The notes below the pieces were generated by a model. It was given only the letters and a program-made list of their open reading frames with translations. It was not told the origin of the DNA and did no database searches. A stretch of 64,000 nucleotides of DNA from Cycas panzhihuaensis (taxonomy: Eukaryota; Cycadophyta), in NCBI GenBank assembly GCA_023213395.1, contig CM041465.1:242365741-242429740 (forward strand). The letters are read 5' to 3'. Position numbers and translations under genes: made by a program. Below, in pieces: positions 9,701 to 21,440 of the stretch; position 1 is the first letter of the stretch, and each line of letters opens with the position of its first letter.

Positions 9701-10800
9701 TGGAGGATGGGATTGGGTCAGCTAATGTGGGCCCAATCGCTAGGACCTTCTAGTAGCTAAGCTTATGGTGACTAGAAGGTAAGTTGGGCATGGAGCCTAC
9801 TAAGTGCTCCAGCAAGGCCTCGTCGTCTTCGAAGTAATCCACCCCATAGATGACTTTACTTCAAATGGACAAGGTGCAGGATGGAATGGGAGCAATAGGA
9901 CTAGGATGACCTGCAAGCTGCCCAACATCCCTAAGGGATTCTAAGGAAGAGTCGAGGAAAGGCCTCTCGTAAGAGGTAGAAGGAAAACTCTCGATGCCAT
10001 CACTTGTGAGAGGTGATGGAAGGGAAAAGCCAGGGGTCTGATGGTCAACACGTACGATAACATGTGACATGAGAGAGTGATTGGGCTCTTCGACAAGAGG
10101 GGTCCTAGGTTGGGACCTAGAATGAGAAGAATGCCCCCTACTAGCACAAAGGAAGGAAACCGGGTGAGGGAGGTCCTCGTCCTCGCCATGGGACCCATCA
10201 TCGCTAAACATGGCGAGGTACTCGTAGCTTCCAACACCAATAGGGGTGAAGCAGGTTAGACTTGAAGAAGAAGATGTGGGATCTTCTTCATGGCTAGAAG
10301 GATCGAGAATACCAATGGAGCAAGCCGAGGCGTGAGTATAAGGGCTTTTACTCTCCTTTGTATGGTCATGACTTGCTTGAGTGGGTGGTCTGGTTTGTTT
10401 CGCAGGTGGTCGCTCACAAGAGACAACTCTCATTTGCCCATTATGGACAAACTTGAGTTGCCCCCACTGGGTGGAACACACAACTCCTATTTGGTCAAGC
10501 CATGGTCGACCCAAGAGGAGGTTGTAATCAGCATCCGCATTAAGGACAATGATGTCAGTGAGGATAGTCTTATCCTCGAGAGTGAGAGGTATTGAGACGG
10601 ACCCCAAAGGAGTCTTCTCGCTACCATCATAGCCTTAACATTACCATGGAACAAGTTCCAAGGTGGAGATATGAAGCTCTTGCATGACACGCAAGGGCAT
10701 AGCGTTAACGAAAGAACTGTTGTCAATGATGGTCCTTCGTAGGGTACAATCAGGTGTGTGAATGGTGATGGTAAAAGGGAAGTTCCATTGTCACTCCCTT
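9701..10800 (-). pseudogene. Aspartic protease region and linker to RT, element 1
   Basis: The retropepsin-like part lies at about 10380-10790. The frame reads TIIDNSSFVNAMPL, which matches the D-x-(G/S)-S active-site region of Tat-type proteases. It then reads GSVSIPLTLEDK and ADYNLLLGRPWL, the conserved flap-distal segment, about 80 residues on. The rest, to about 9861, is an acidic, Ser-rich linker (an SDDGS-type stretch) with no known fold. Stops lie between the active-site part and GSVSIPL. The protease frame differs from the gag-end frame by one base; comparison with element 2 suggests a single-base insertion near 10800. Confidence 0.7.
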
Positions 10801-13431
10801 TCACTGGTTGGGAGGAAGATCTTTAGGATCAAAGGAGATGATGGGTTCATGACCTTGGGCAATACCCAAAGCGTGAACAGGCACATCATTTAATCCTAAA
10901 GCTTCCAGAAGGAGCGTTCGTTGCTTGGGACAACTTTTTAAGATGTCAACGATGGACATCCTGGTGGCCATGGTGTGAAGCTCTTTAACTACGGAAAATA
11001 GCTTACCCTTCCCTATGGGTTGGGTAAGGGCTCTCCTAAAGTCGAAGGGACCAGGGCGGACAGGAACATTCTTGGGAAGTGAAGGTATTTCTGGAGGAAC
11101 AGCTTCTGGAGGAGGATCAAGGTGTGATATAGATGTAGAGGCGCTAGCTACCTCTTTCATGGCTTGAGAATGAGTTAGGGCATATAGGGGAGTGGCCTAA
11201 AGCATATAAATTACCTTCTTTCCCTTATTATGGGATCGCGAAGGTGAAGGAGTACGGCAGTCAGGGGAATGCGAGGAGGATGATGAATCATGCGCACCCT
11301 TCCCTCTACCATGCGAAGGGCGAGAATTAGGGGATCTACCCCAGTTTCAGTTGTTTCTTTGTTGAGTATTGCAATTACGCTCCCCATGTTTGAGGAATGG
11401 ATCCTTATGGACATGTTGATCGAGATTGGGCCTCGAGGCCCGCTTAGGAGACGAATCATGTTGTGGGGCATCACGAGGATGTTGCACCTAACAATATAAG
11501 TCATCATGGAAGCACTCCCGGTGGATGGAACACCACTTCTTCTCGAGTGAAGGATCGGCTTTCCTTGCTTGAGAAGGTTGGGTATTACCCCCCTTAGGGG
11601 GAGTGGCTTGAGAAGCTTGCTAAATTTGTTTGTTAGTTGTTGGTGATGAAGGGGCTTGAAGTTTAAGCTCCTTCATCATATGCTCGAATGAGTGTATGGT
11701 AGAAGTAAGGGGGTCTAAAGTCTTCTCAGTCGGGTGAGAAGTAGACCTGGTGGGTTATGAAGGTTTAGTTTCCTTGGTTGAGGGAGGTACCTCACGACGT
11801 TGTGAGGGCTTGAGAGGCCTTTTGAGTCCATCTTGGATCTCAATAGCCTCTAACACTAAGCACTTTGCGATAGCAGAGTCGCACGTGGTTGCCCCCATCT
11901 TAAGGACTTCTACATGGACTTTGGGATGCAGTGCATTAATGAAGAGATCCCTCTTCAATTCCTTAGGCAAGGTAGCCTTGGTGGAATGGAGGAGGTCATG
12001 GAATCATCGCACAAAGTCACGATTCATTTCATCGTGACCTTGTTTGAGTGAAAGGATGGATTTTATTCTGCTTTCAAATGGATGAGCTACATCAAAGTAG
12101 TTGATGAATTCATCTACCAATTGCTGGAATAAGAAGATAGAGTGGGTAGGGAGGTAATAAAATTGCTTAAGGGCATCACCCTATAAAGATCATGGAAATA
12201 ACTTTATCAATATGTGGTCATAAGCCCAGTAATCTATACACGCCATCGAGAAACTACACACATGTTCCGCTGGGTCTTGCAATGAAGTTCTGTCAAATTT
12301 GGGAACTTCAGGGGGATGAGGTGGTAAGTTGGTCCTTAACACCTCAACGGACAATGGCGTCGATCGATAGTCCATAAAGGGATGTGTCCTTAAAAAACCG
12401 TAGGATTGACAAACAGTAATGAGCAAGGAACGGATGGGGGTGGTAAACCCATCCCTCCTTGGGGAAGCACCCCTTATTGAAAAGGGGCTTGAGGATAAGT
12501 GCCTTGAAAGGAATCTAAGTTCCCTTGTGAAGGCACAGCATAAGAGGCTATACTAGATGGTGGAAACTGAAGGTGTGGAACCGAGTTTTGCCCATATGGG
12601 CCACCTATAGGTGGTGCAACCCCATATGGGTGTAGCGGGTCCACCCCATAAGTTGGAAGGTGGTTCCCTTTACCCTACCCCCAAGGTTGAGAGATATAAC
12701 CTGGGGGGACGTAAAGAGAAGAACTATTAAGTTGGTTTTGGGGATACGTGGGAGCGGGTCCCACATGACTGATGGTGGTAATGTTAGTAGGACCTCTAGG
12801 CCTACTAGGAAATGCATGTACTACATTAGGAGGTGGCATATTTGCTTAGCTCAGAAAAGGTATGCTAACCCCAAGCTGGGAGAAAGACACACCGTGAGAG
12901 GGTCCTAAAGAACTAGGACCATGATAAGGAATGGAAGGTGCGACATTTGCCCCCAAGGTTGGTGTAGGAATAGAGTGGGATGAATGCACAGGAATAAAAG
13001 GGTTACTCATTATGGGAGGCGCAGGTGCGGATGAAGAAGGTGGGATAACATCCAAAACATCTTCAAACCAAAACATCTTCAAACCACCTAGGATGTGATT
13101 AAAGATGAGCCGCTCAAAAGCATTCTCCAATAGCTTCAACCATGTTAGCGAGAGGGGTATCTACGTGACCATAAGAGGTGGATGGGACCTTGAATGATGT
13201 AGACCCCTCAAGGTGCTCCTCGTAAGAATCACCAATTGAATGGTGAACCTCAAGAGAAGACGGGTCTTCTACCGCATGGGTAAAAAGATGGATGTCAAGG
13301 GGGTGATGTTGGTCACTCGGGTAGTAGATAGGATCATCACCCTCTTGGGTGGACCCCAGAATAGATACAGGGAACTCATGAGTTCCTGAGATAAAGGCAT
13401 GATACACCTAGTTAGAAGGATAGCCCTCCAT
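10801..13431 (-). pseudogene. Gag of element 1
   Basis: The proposed start ATG is at 13431 and reads MEGYPSN; element 2 has an aligned MEGSLSD start. The order is an acidic N-terminal part, a Pro/Tyr/Gly-rich part (about 12540-13060, with LPTYGVDPLHPYG), a retrotransposon gag core (about 11760-12430) and a basic region with a C/H-containing zinc-knuckle-like segment (WCSIHRECFHDDLYC, near 11510-11550). A conserved stretch before protease (10801-11160) reads RPGPFDFRRALTQPIGKG and ISFDPKDLPP. Frames switch several times. One switch coincides with a perfect 16-bp tandem duplication at 13054-13085. The length implies about 870 residues, long for a gypsy gag. Confidence 0.75.
13054..13085. repeat. 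16-bp tandem duplication in gag of element 1
   Basis: AAAACATCTTCAAACC occurs twice in perfect tandem. Because 16 is not a multiple of three it shifts the gag frame, and the reading frame does change here. Element 2 lacks it. Confidence 0.85.
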
Positions 13432-13670
13432 TGTCGAATCGAAATCTGATGATGGAAGTAGGTGATATGAAGGGTCTTCTAACAAAGGTGGCAAACCTTG
13501 TAAACGGCATGAGAAACATCGCATATCACGCCTTTGCCAAAGTTGTTAGAAGGAAAGGGGGTATGAAGCACACGTTGGGGGCTGCCCAATGGAAAAGGAA
13601 AAATAAGGAAGATTACCAGAAAGCAATAGCACCAACAGAAATAGAAGCGAGACTAGCTCCCCTACTAGTA

Positions 13671-13690
13671 GGTCCCCAGTATGGTTGCCA
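13671..13690 (-). other. Primer binding site of element 1
   Basis: On the minus strand TGGCAACCATACTGGGGA begins with the TGG that pairs with the CCA end of a tRNA, one base inside the 5' LTR border. Element 2 has the identical site, and element 3 has TGGTGACCATACTAGGGA. I did not identify the tRNA with certainty. Confidence 0.8.
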
Positions 13691-13691
13691 G

Positions 13692-16378
13692 TGGATTCGC
13701 ATCTACGGGATGGTCTTCTATACTTAGAAGGAAATAGACTATCAATGGTAGTGGTCCGGTTATAGATGGGATCCTAATGGTAAGAAAGAACACCACGCAG
13801 GGCATCCGTATGCCAGAGCACGAGTTCAGGACCTGCGAATGGTGCCTAATTACCTTAGGATAATCTTCAGAAAGAGGACGAAGGCAAGGCCTTGGGTTGC
13901 CCCAAAGGAGGAGGCCCACCTATCCCTTGGATGGCCGGGAAGAGGAGGGGGGACTCTAGAAGGTTGCGTCTTCTCACAAGAGGGAGAAGGCAATGTGCAA
14001 GTAGGTGCGCGTGATATGTGATGACCTAGCTCAAGTAGGAGAGGGATGTAGACTAGGATTAGGTTGTTATGTAGTATATCAAGCAAGAGTACATGAAGTT
14101 TCAAAGGCAAGACTAAGGGACAAATCATCTTACGTATAGATGAGATGGGGCTTAAAGAGTACACGGCTCACATCTAAGTCCTATCTATATACAAAGTAAA
14201 CGATTACGAAAAGAAAAAAGCTTATGAATGCAAGAGATGTGTTTGTTTCCCTTTTATTTCTTATGTGACTTAGCATGTAAAGTTTGCAAATAAACATCAA
14301 AAAGCATAAAAAAAGACAAGAAATGGAGGAAGCGTACCTAGGAGTGAAGTGTGGCTGAAACATCATGCCCTTCCACTCCTTTCGTACTCGTCTGCTTGAA
14401 CTCACCATGAAAGTATGGGGCTAGTTGGTGATGGTTACCGGAATGGATAAGGGGCTACCTTACCTTCCCCAATATGTGAAAGCAAAATAGCGAAAAAAAG
14501 GAGATAAGGAAGAAACTGAAAGCACCACTAGCGAAGGTCTTACCGATTAAGAAGTCCACCTCTTCTGTGCTTTCGCCATTGTGAACCTGTTAATCACAAG
14601 AAAAGATTTCTCCCTTCCAGAGAAGGGGGCTTCTAGGTGCGTCTAATATGTATATAAATGTAAAAGATGGCTAATAAATCAAGTTAAAAAGTAATGCACT
14701 CTACTCTAAAAACCACCGAATAAATCTCAGATCTAGGCAACGCCAAACAATAACTAAGATAGGAAGGTTAGCCTCAGAATGGCCAAGATACTTGCAAATA
14801 CCTCCACGTAGCCTCAATGAAAAAGGACAAGAGTGTGATGTCTATTCCAGATAGCAAGTAGAAGAAATAACAAACCAACGGGATGGTGCACAAGTAGACC
14901 CAAGGGATGAGGTGCTACGGATAGCAAATCGTCATGCTGGGGTAAGCCGAAGATCAAAATTAAACCGAGACGGGTTTCAAGGTTTATGTGACGCCCAAAA
15001 CCTAAGGGTGCAGGTTTGAAACCAGTGTGGTGAGGGCTAGTAATGCTAATTTCAGAACTGAGATAAGCCTCTCGCTATCCCTAACCCAACTCTGGAAGGA
15101 GGCACAGAGTGGAAGAGGAAGGAAGGGAAGGGTAAACCCTTGTGGAGAAGACCAATAAGGGGGCAGATCCTACCTTTTTCCTTTCGCCCAACCTTATGCA
15201 ACCCTCTTACACAGCCACCCTAGAGTAGGCTTGCAGGAAAAGGGAGGAAAAATAGTGCAGGATAGGAAGCAAAGAGATAAGCTCCTCTAGAATGAAAAGA
15301 GAGGAGCAAAATTTGACCAAAGAACTTCTCATAAAGGAAAAAAATCATAGGAAAACCTAAGGGACGTTGAAAGGGTACTTGTAGGGCAGAAGAGGAGAGT
15401 CTTCTTCTGCTAAAAACCAGAGGAAAAACTTGTGTCAAGAGGGCATTTCAGACCTTGGCTGAAGGGGAGGCAAAACATGGATGCTGCTCTTAGTTCATAG
15501 AGCTTGCTTACTGGCATGCTGAGAGTATTCTCCTTCCACGGAAAGGACTTACAAAGGGAAGCTTGGAGCCACTGCAATAGGGCCTGAGACACAGTAGATG
15601 CACCTGTGGAAGAGGAGCTAGAGCAGAGGAGTAGATATGGAAGAGATTACAAAATGTAAAGAGGAGTAGAGAGTAAAAATATGTGAAGAAGAGAGCAAAA
15701 TGAATTCATTTTTGGGTTTTATACTCATCCCAAGCCTAAACGAATAATTAGGGTTATGGTGGGGGTGAGTAATCGAAGGCACCACATGGCAATTCTACGA
15801 AAAGAGTGAGAATTGCCACAGCGGATTTAAAAAATAAATTTAGATAGTCGCACTATGGCAAACTCTGTGGTATCGCTTAGTTTATAGCAGTGCGGGACTA
15901 AAAGCCAAAATAAAGATAAAACCAAGGCCTAGAGCCAAACAGAGGGGTGTGTAGAGGCCTGGAAAGCTGGGAGCTCATGCCCAGGTGGCCGGCAAGTGGC
16001 TGAAAGAGAGAAACAAGTCTTAGAAAGGTCCTATCACACCTAGAAGGGGGCTCAAAGTGGTGACAGGAGTGTTGATGCAAGCAAATCACTACCAACAACA
16101 ATGTTTGAGGAGTTGTGGAGGTGTTGCGAGCGATTGAGTGCCATATGGGGTGTATGACTCACTGAGGAGTGCTCCATGGTGGGTCATCATAGGCTAAATA
16201 ATGTGCGGAAGTTGTAAGTAGAGAAGGCAATGTGATCACATAAGTGGAAAGCAAACATGCATCAAACGATACTCTAAACAACTTCTACCAAGTGAAATCA
16301 AGGATAAAAGTGAGAAGTATATACCTATGCTTACCTGAGTTGACTTGTCTCAAGTCCATTCCCAGTACCTGGGAAACA
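13692..16378 (-). repeat. 5' LTR of element 1
   Basis: This is the upstream LTR of 2687 bp, starting TGTTTCCC on the minus strand at 16378 and ending beside the primer site. It pairs with 1-2364. A TATA box is at 15717-15723. The outer part (13692-14040) resembles the outer part of the element 2 LTRs, while the middle is quite different, so elements 1 and 2 are related subfamilies. The 5 bp right of it are GAATC; the matching target duplication is outside the window. Confidence 0.88.
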
Positions 16379-16557
16379 GAATCCAACATATTATGTACAT
16401 AGGTGGGGATGAAGTTGTCACATGACTTGCCTCAGATTATAAGAGGATGACAATAATATACTTTTTTTTTACTTTTCTTTCTTTACTTTTTTTTTCTTTT
16501 ATAAACTTTTACCTTTCATTTTTTTTCCATATTTAAAAGAAATGATTCATAATCATC
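16379..16557. other. Spacer between elements 1 and 2
   Basis: These 179 bp match neither element. They include T-rich runs (16450-16530). They are old insertion-site DNA, possibly a continuation of element 3 into which both neighbours inserted. Confidence 0.5.
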
Positions 16558-19523
16558 TAGAATCACATCTATGGAGATGGTAACTACACCTAGTTAGGAT
16601 TAAGACAATCGACGGAAGGCTTCAGGATAAAGGGATCAAACCAACAAGTGCAAGGAAGCACCCACACAAGGCTTACGTGCATCAAAACGCAGGTTTGGGA
16701 CCTACGAATGGCGCACAACTTCCTCAAGGTAACCTAGATTTTGACTTTGAAGGGGACCATAGGTGATGGATGTCCTCGGTTGCCTGAGTAACCTCAAAAC
16801 AAGGGTCTTCCTTACCTTGGATGGCCGAAAGGGGAAGACAAGACCCGACGAAGGAGTGAATCCTCATGGAGAGAAAGCTAAGGGATATAGGTGAAGTATA
16901 TGCAGATATGATGAGGAAAGAAAAAAGATCTAAGGGAATGAACCCTCTAAGAACTAATCCACTTAGCAAAAAGGCTGGATGGATAAAGAGTGGTAGCAGA
17001 AAGAGTTCCTACCACTCTATATGTGAAGGGGTTCCTAGTCTCTCTAGGCACAATGGAACAAATACTAGTCATGCGTGTGCAAATGAGAGGTAAACTAAGC
17101 ATACAAGTACAAAGAATAATAAATATACTTTCTCTCTCAAAAGCGGATCCTCATTGTCATTTTGTTTCAAATAAGGGAAAGAGAAGCAAACAAATAAACC
17201 TAAATATCATGCAACATGCATGTCAATACAATTGGATGAAAGAGGGAAGGGTGTAACCCTTAATGAATGCTCTTCCCTATAATGCGAACTAATGTGCAAG
17301 ATAATGATGATAGTGGTTCCCTTTTACTTTATTCCCTTATTGTCTTTTATGCAAGTATACAAGCTAAAGGAAACATGAAAAGACCTACGAAATGAGAAAG
17401 ACATACCTGGAAGAACGATACAGTTGAAACATGGTCTTCACTTTGCACTACGCCCACTTCATCTTTTTCCTTCTCCCATAGCATAAGCAGTGTAGGGGCT
17501 TCCTTACCTCCCCCAAAAATGAAAGTAAACGAGTAAGAAAATGCAAAGGAAAAAGGAACTATAAAAGAGTAGGACAACCAAAGGAAAGGAGGCCAAAGAA
17601 CATACCTAGATTGTTGCCACTTACCTTTCTCCACAAATGGCATAGCAAACCTGTAATCACAAAGTTCTTTGCCATTTCCAAAGGGGTTGATAAGATACAA
17701 AGCCAATTTATGTATACTTATACAAAAGTAAAATGCTGAAATGTTACAAGTTAAAATGTTTCAAGTTAGGTAATCTTCCACCAAATGTAACTCCACAATC
17801 TCTCAAGAAAACCAATAATGCATGCTAAGGAAAGGAGAGGTTAGCCTTGTAATGGATAAACCTCCAGCAAGTACACTTCCACACTACCCTTAGAAATAAG
17901 GTACAGTAGATTAGGATAGCCTATTGGTAGTGGACAGTAAAGGAAACAAACACTATAAGATTTGTAAAAGTTGCCTATGTTGCAAGTATACTATGGATAA
18001 CAAATTATAATATTGGCTATGCCAGGACCTAAGATAACTAGAGGACACCATTTGGGGCTAGAAGAGCTACCTAAAAGAGGTGAGTAGGCTTGGAAACATC
18101 ACAACAAGGGTTGCATACACTGATATCCAGTGCAGGCCTAATCCCAAAGACTCCTCGGTGACCTAAGGGAGGCACAAGTAAAGGAGAGGAAAGAGGAGAA
18201 GGGGTTTTCCCTTGAGGATCAGGCCTAGTGTATACAAATCCCACCTTAGCTCCTTTCTCTTGCTCTTTATAGGTCCTCTCCTGTAGCCTCCTTGGAAAAA
18301 ACTAGGAGAGGATAGGGAGATCAAGAGGGTAAGAAGACAAGGAATGGAGGAATACCTCCTATATACATTAAGGAAAACAAGGAAAGGAATGATGTGCTCA
18401 AAGACCTAACCTTTTACAAGACAAACCCAAGGAAAGATATGGAACAACAATGGACAATACCTACTAGGCTATGTAGGAGGTAGATATGCCCCTAAAGACA
18501 GCAGAAAATGGTAAGTCTTTTATGCTTACTGGTTATCCTTAGAAAGGTGCTGCAATCTAGAAACAATCTTGCTGAAAGTTATAGGAAGGGCGTGGAGGTC
18601 AAACTTGGGCATCAATCCTTGCTTGGAGGCATTAGTTGGTGAGCCTGCTACTATGGATCAGAGCTATAATGGGTAGACCTCAGGCTGGAACACAAGGAAC
18701 TTGAACATTGCAAGGCGCTCCTGTAGAAAACTCCTATGAAAGAGAGAGAAGAGATAAAGGAAGGTGTAAGAAGAATAGGAAAATGAGGTTGTTTTGGGCT
18801 TTATACCTAACCCTAGGCTAAATGGACAATTAGGGTTAAGGTAAGGCTTGAGAGGTGTCAAAGCCACATGGCAATTTCGTGAAAAAAGTGAAATTTGCCA
18901 TGGTAGATTTTTAAAAATAAGTTGTGATAGTCACCCCATGGTAAACTTCACGGTACCGTGAAGTTTAACGCGGTACTATGACATTTGCCATGGTGCAGTG
19001 ACAGAGACCAAAATAGGCCAAAGGAAGGATGCCTGGGAGCCTTAAAGGGAGGTACCCCAGGCCTAAGAGGGGCTAGCCCTTTGTTTAGATGGCTTGGGAT
19101 AGTCAAATAGAGGAGATGACCTAAACTGGATGGGGTACCAAAGCAGTCAGACTCCCAAGAAACTGATTACTGACATAAGCATCAACTAATCACACTCAGC
19201 GGGCTGGTAAGGGTTGTGATATGGAAAGGGGTGTGACAGATCACATGGGTTGAGTAGTTCTTAAGACAATGTGGAGGTGCATAGGAGGGTTGTAGAGTAC
19301 CATGGGGATACATGTCCCACTGATCATCATAGGCTAAAAGAGTAACATGTAGCATGATCAAGCAACAAGTGCAAGATGATCACTTAAATGTGACAATTAG
19401 TAATGCAATGAGATGATGCTTCTATTTACCTTTCTAGAGAAGTAGTAAATGTAAAGGATAGAAGTATACTTGTACTTACTTGAGTCAACTTGCTAAGAAC
19501 CCATTCTTGGGAGCCAGAAAACA
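16558..19523 (-). repeat. 3' LTR of element 2
   Basis: Direct repeat of 30993-33941. The left end is TAGAATCAC where the partner has TGGAATTGC, so the terminal TG has mutated to TA. The right end is AAAACA before the polypurine tract. A TATA box (TATAAAG on minus) is at 18799-18805. A perfect 26-bp palindrome centred on GGTACC lies in U3 at 18942-18967. Confidence 0.9.
18942..18967. repeat. Perfect 26-bp palindrome in LTR U3
   Basis: Each half is TAAACTTCACGGT or its reverse complement, meeting at GGTACC. The partner LTR has a diverged version near 33375-33400, without full symmetry. It lies about 140 bp upstream of the LTR TATA box in the transcription direction. Confidence 0.8.
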
Positions 19524-19535
19524 CTACTCCCTTGG
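19524..19535 (-). other. Polypurine tract of element 2
   Basis: The minus strand reads CCAAGGGAGTAG immediately before the 3' LTR, matching element 1 in sequence and place. Confidence 0.8.
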
Positions 19536-20014
19536 CAGGAGAACCTCGCACCTCGTAGGCATAATGTGAGGGTGAATGCTGGCAACACAATGTCAGTAGT
19601 ATATATATATCCAAATCATAGCAATGGTGCAAACCAAGGGTGACGACGAGTATCATGGTGGAACGCGTAGGTGTAAAGGCAAGGGTGAGATAACATAGGG
19701 GTTGCCAATGTGTCGTAGCATAGACGATAGGCAAAGATAATAGATGAGGGGATGCCCCCATTATAAGAGTAGGGTGGAAGGCTAGTGATAACCATACCTA
19801 AGGTCTAACATATGTCATAAATAAAGAGTTATGTATAGATATAAATCAAGAATAATGAGAGTTATATGCTAAGATGCTAAAACTAGAGTGAAGAAAATAA
19901 ACCTGGTGGTCACCATAGTTTAATGTCATTAGCGGTCAATTTTCGGAGGTGCGAATAGATCACGATGTAAAGGATGACCCAGGACTTGGGTGCGGGCATG
20001 ACCGTATAAGTCCC
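19536..20014 (-). other. Internal spacer before the 3' LTR of element 2
   Basis: No coding domain is seen. A short TATATATAT run lies near 19600. The stretch is homologous in place, and partly in sequence, to 2377-2721 of element 1. Confidence 0.5.
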
Positions 20015-20437
20015 TCAAGGTGGGTCACCAAGGAGAAGCAGGTGGTGCTCAAGGACGCGACAAACTAAGCTATTCACCTCGGTGTTGAGAGCCCGTGGAA
20101 TGTGTCAAATGTCGATGGATGTGAAAGAAGCCAACAGGGATTTGGTAGTCGAGCTAAGGGCCCTCAAGTGTGGGTACTGCACCTGGTAGACCTGGGTGAG
20201 ATGGGACACCACAACTTGAGAGTCACAAAGAAGAACAATGGGTCCATAGTAGAAGCGAAGTGCATCAGTAAGGGCCTCAATAACAACTATGTATTCAACT
20301 TCATTATTAGTAGCTTCAGGAAGAAAGATCCCAGAGCACATGAAGTTATGTCTGGAAGGGTCACAGAGAATCCACATAGTGGTCGAAGGGCCAGGGTTTC
20401 CATGACTCCTGCCATCAGTAAAAATGAGCAAACTCAT
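20015..20437 (-). pseudogene. Second RNase H domain, distal position, element 2
   Basis: Counterpart of 2722-3258. It reads FTDGRSHGNPG, NNEVEYIVVIEAL, LCDSQVVVSHL and, after one in-frame TGA at 20105, HIPRALNTEVNSL. The first Asp, Glu and second Asp are present. The final Asp region has decayed (EVNSL against KADSL in element 1). The domain lies between the antisense PMD gene and the 3' LTR, the same unusual place as in element 1. This shows that the arrangement predates the split of the two subfamilies. Confidence 0.75.
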
Positions 20438-21215
20438 AGCGAAAGAATGAAGTCTCAGTAAGAAGAAAGTGATGGTGGGGTCGACGAGAGGAGAGGACTT
20501 GACAATGGGAAACCATCGTAAAAGACTTCAAATGGCTATCAATAACGGCTGCAAAAGGTAGGAAGACCTGAGGATGAGGCTACCCAAAGGCAAGGAGGGC
20601 TAACCAATGAATAGGGAAGAACTGGCAGCAAAAAAACCCCTCTAGGATGCCCAAGGTTGCTTAAAGAAGTGACATACAGTCCCAAATAAGGGGGATGCTT
20701 CCTTTGGAAGCCCCAAAGGTATGAACGGGCAACAAAAATGGATCTAGGATGGCGAAATGAGTCAAATGATTATAAACTCAAGCATGTATGGAGATAGCAT
20801 ATAAAACGAGACAGAAGGGGCCTTGCGAGGCCAAGGAAAGGGTGCCATAAATGCACCTAGGAGGTCCAAGGAAAAAGAAGGCCACTGGGGTAAAACTAGA
20901 GATGGACCCAAAAGGCAAAGATGATCACGGAAAGGAGACGAGATGTTGGTAGCGAGACTAGAGCCAGTGAGTGGATTATTCGTACCTGAACCCATTTCGT
21001 CAATTAAATTTTGTAGATTTTTAGTAATTTTTGATGCAATTTTAGGCCCCTTAAGGGCAAATGTGATCTCATGGAGTCTAAATTAGATCTAACGAGAGGC
21101 AAGACGAGGGCATTAGGGAGCCCTGGTCTTGGTAGGCCCAAGTATGGCCCACCTAGATAAATAATTTTTATTTTTTGGGTTGGAAACCCCCCATTTTTGG
21201 GGGCTGACACTGGCA
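20438..21215. other. Spacer between distal RNase H and PMD dyad block, element 2
   Basis: It aligns loosely with 3259-4100. The interval holding the plus-strand TATA box of element 1 seems to be missing. A donor-like GTGAGT at 20967 matches the GTAAGT of element 1 (3874). The GGCCCCTTAAGGGC palindrome is near 21043. Confidence 0.45.
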
Positions 21216-21325
21216 CCGAGGCAAAGATCACGGTGCTACGATCTTTGCCATGGGGCCATTGAGATTTGGGTAAAATCTCAGTGGGCCCCATGCTAAACTC
21301 TGTGGTACCATGAAGTTTAGCACAG
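21216..21325. promoter_or_regulatory. Conserved hairpin block before the antisense PMD gene, element 2
   Basis: GGCAAAGATC is paired with GATCTTTGCC around a loop of about 10 nt. TGGTACCATGAAGTTTAGC follows at about 21303. Element 1 has both parts in the same order at 4126-4219. The second is related to the AAACTTCAC..GTACC motif in LTR U3. Confidence 0.55.
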
Positions 21326-21440
21326 TGCAAAGGTAAACTAGCCGAAAAGCAAAAAATATGACTCAAAGGAGAGCCAGATCTTGGCCTAAGAGGAGTGAGA
21401 GATAGTCCTAAGGGTTGGCAAGTAGATTTAGATAGGCTTT

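Larger units (their letters stand above)
1..16378 (-). mobile_element. Tat-lineage Ty3/gypsy retrotransposon (element 1), left end outside window
   Basis: This is an LTR retrotransposon on the minus strand. Bases 1-2364 are repeated as a direct copy at 14049-16378, which defines the LTRs. The interior reads gag, protease, RT, RNase H and integrase from right to left. An antisense PMD gene and a second RNase H follow. A primer binding site (13671-13690) lies beside the right LTR and a polypurine tract (2365-2376) beside the left LTR, which fixes the orientation. By alignment with the right LTR, about 357 bp of the left LTR are missing from the window. All genes carry stops or frameshifts, so the copy is defective. 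The Tat assignment rests on the long LTRs, the degenerate pol RNase H plus a second RNase H, and the primer site type. Confidence 0.9.

Noticed and set aside
14049-16378. Reading the left edge of the right LTR of element 1 as 14047, where TG precedes the repeat
   Set aside because: The repeat begins there only because the window starts at the matching base. The primer site at 13671-13690 and homology with element 2 LTR ends put the true edge at 13692.
20102-20461. Plus-strand frame of 119 codons over the distal RNase H of element 2
   Set aside because: It is a shadow of the minus-strand RNase H, whose catalytic motifs are evident.
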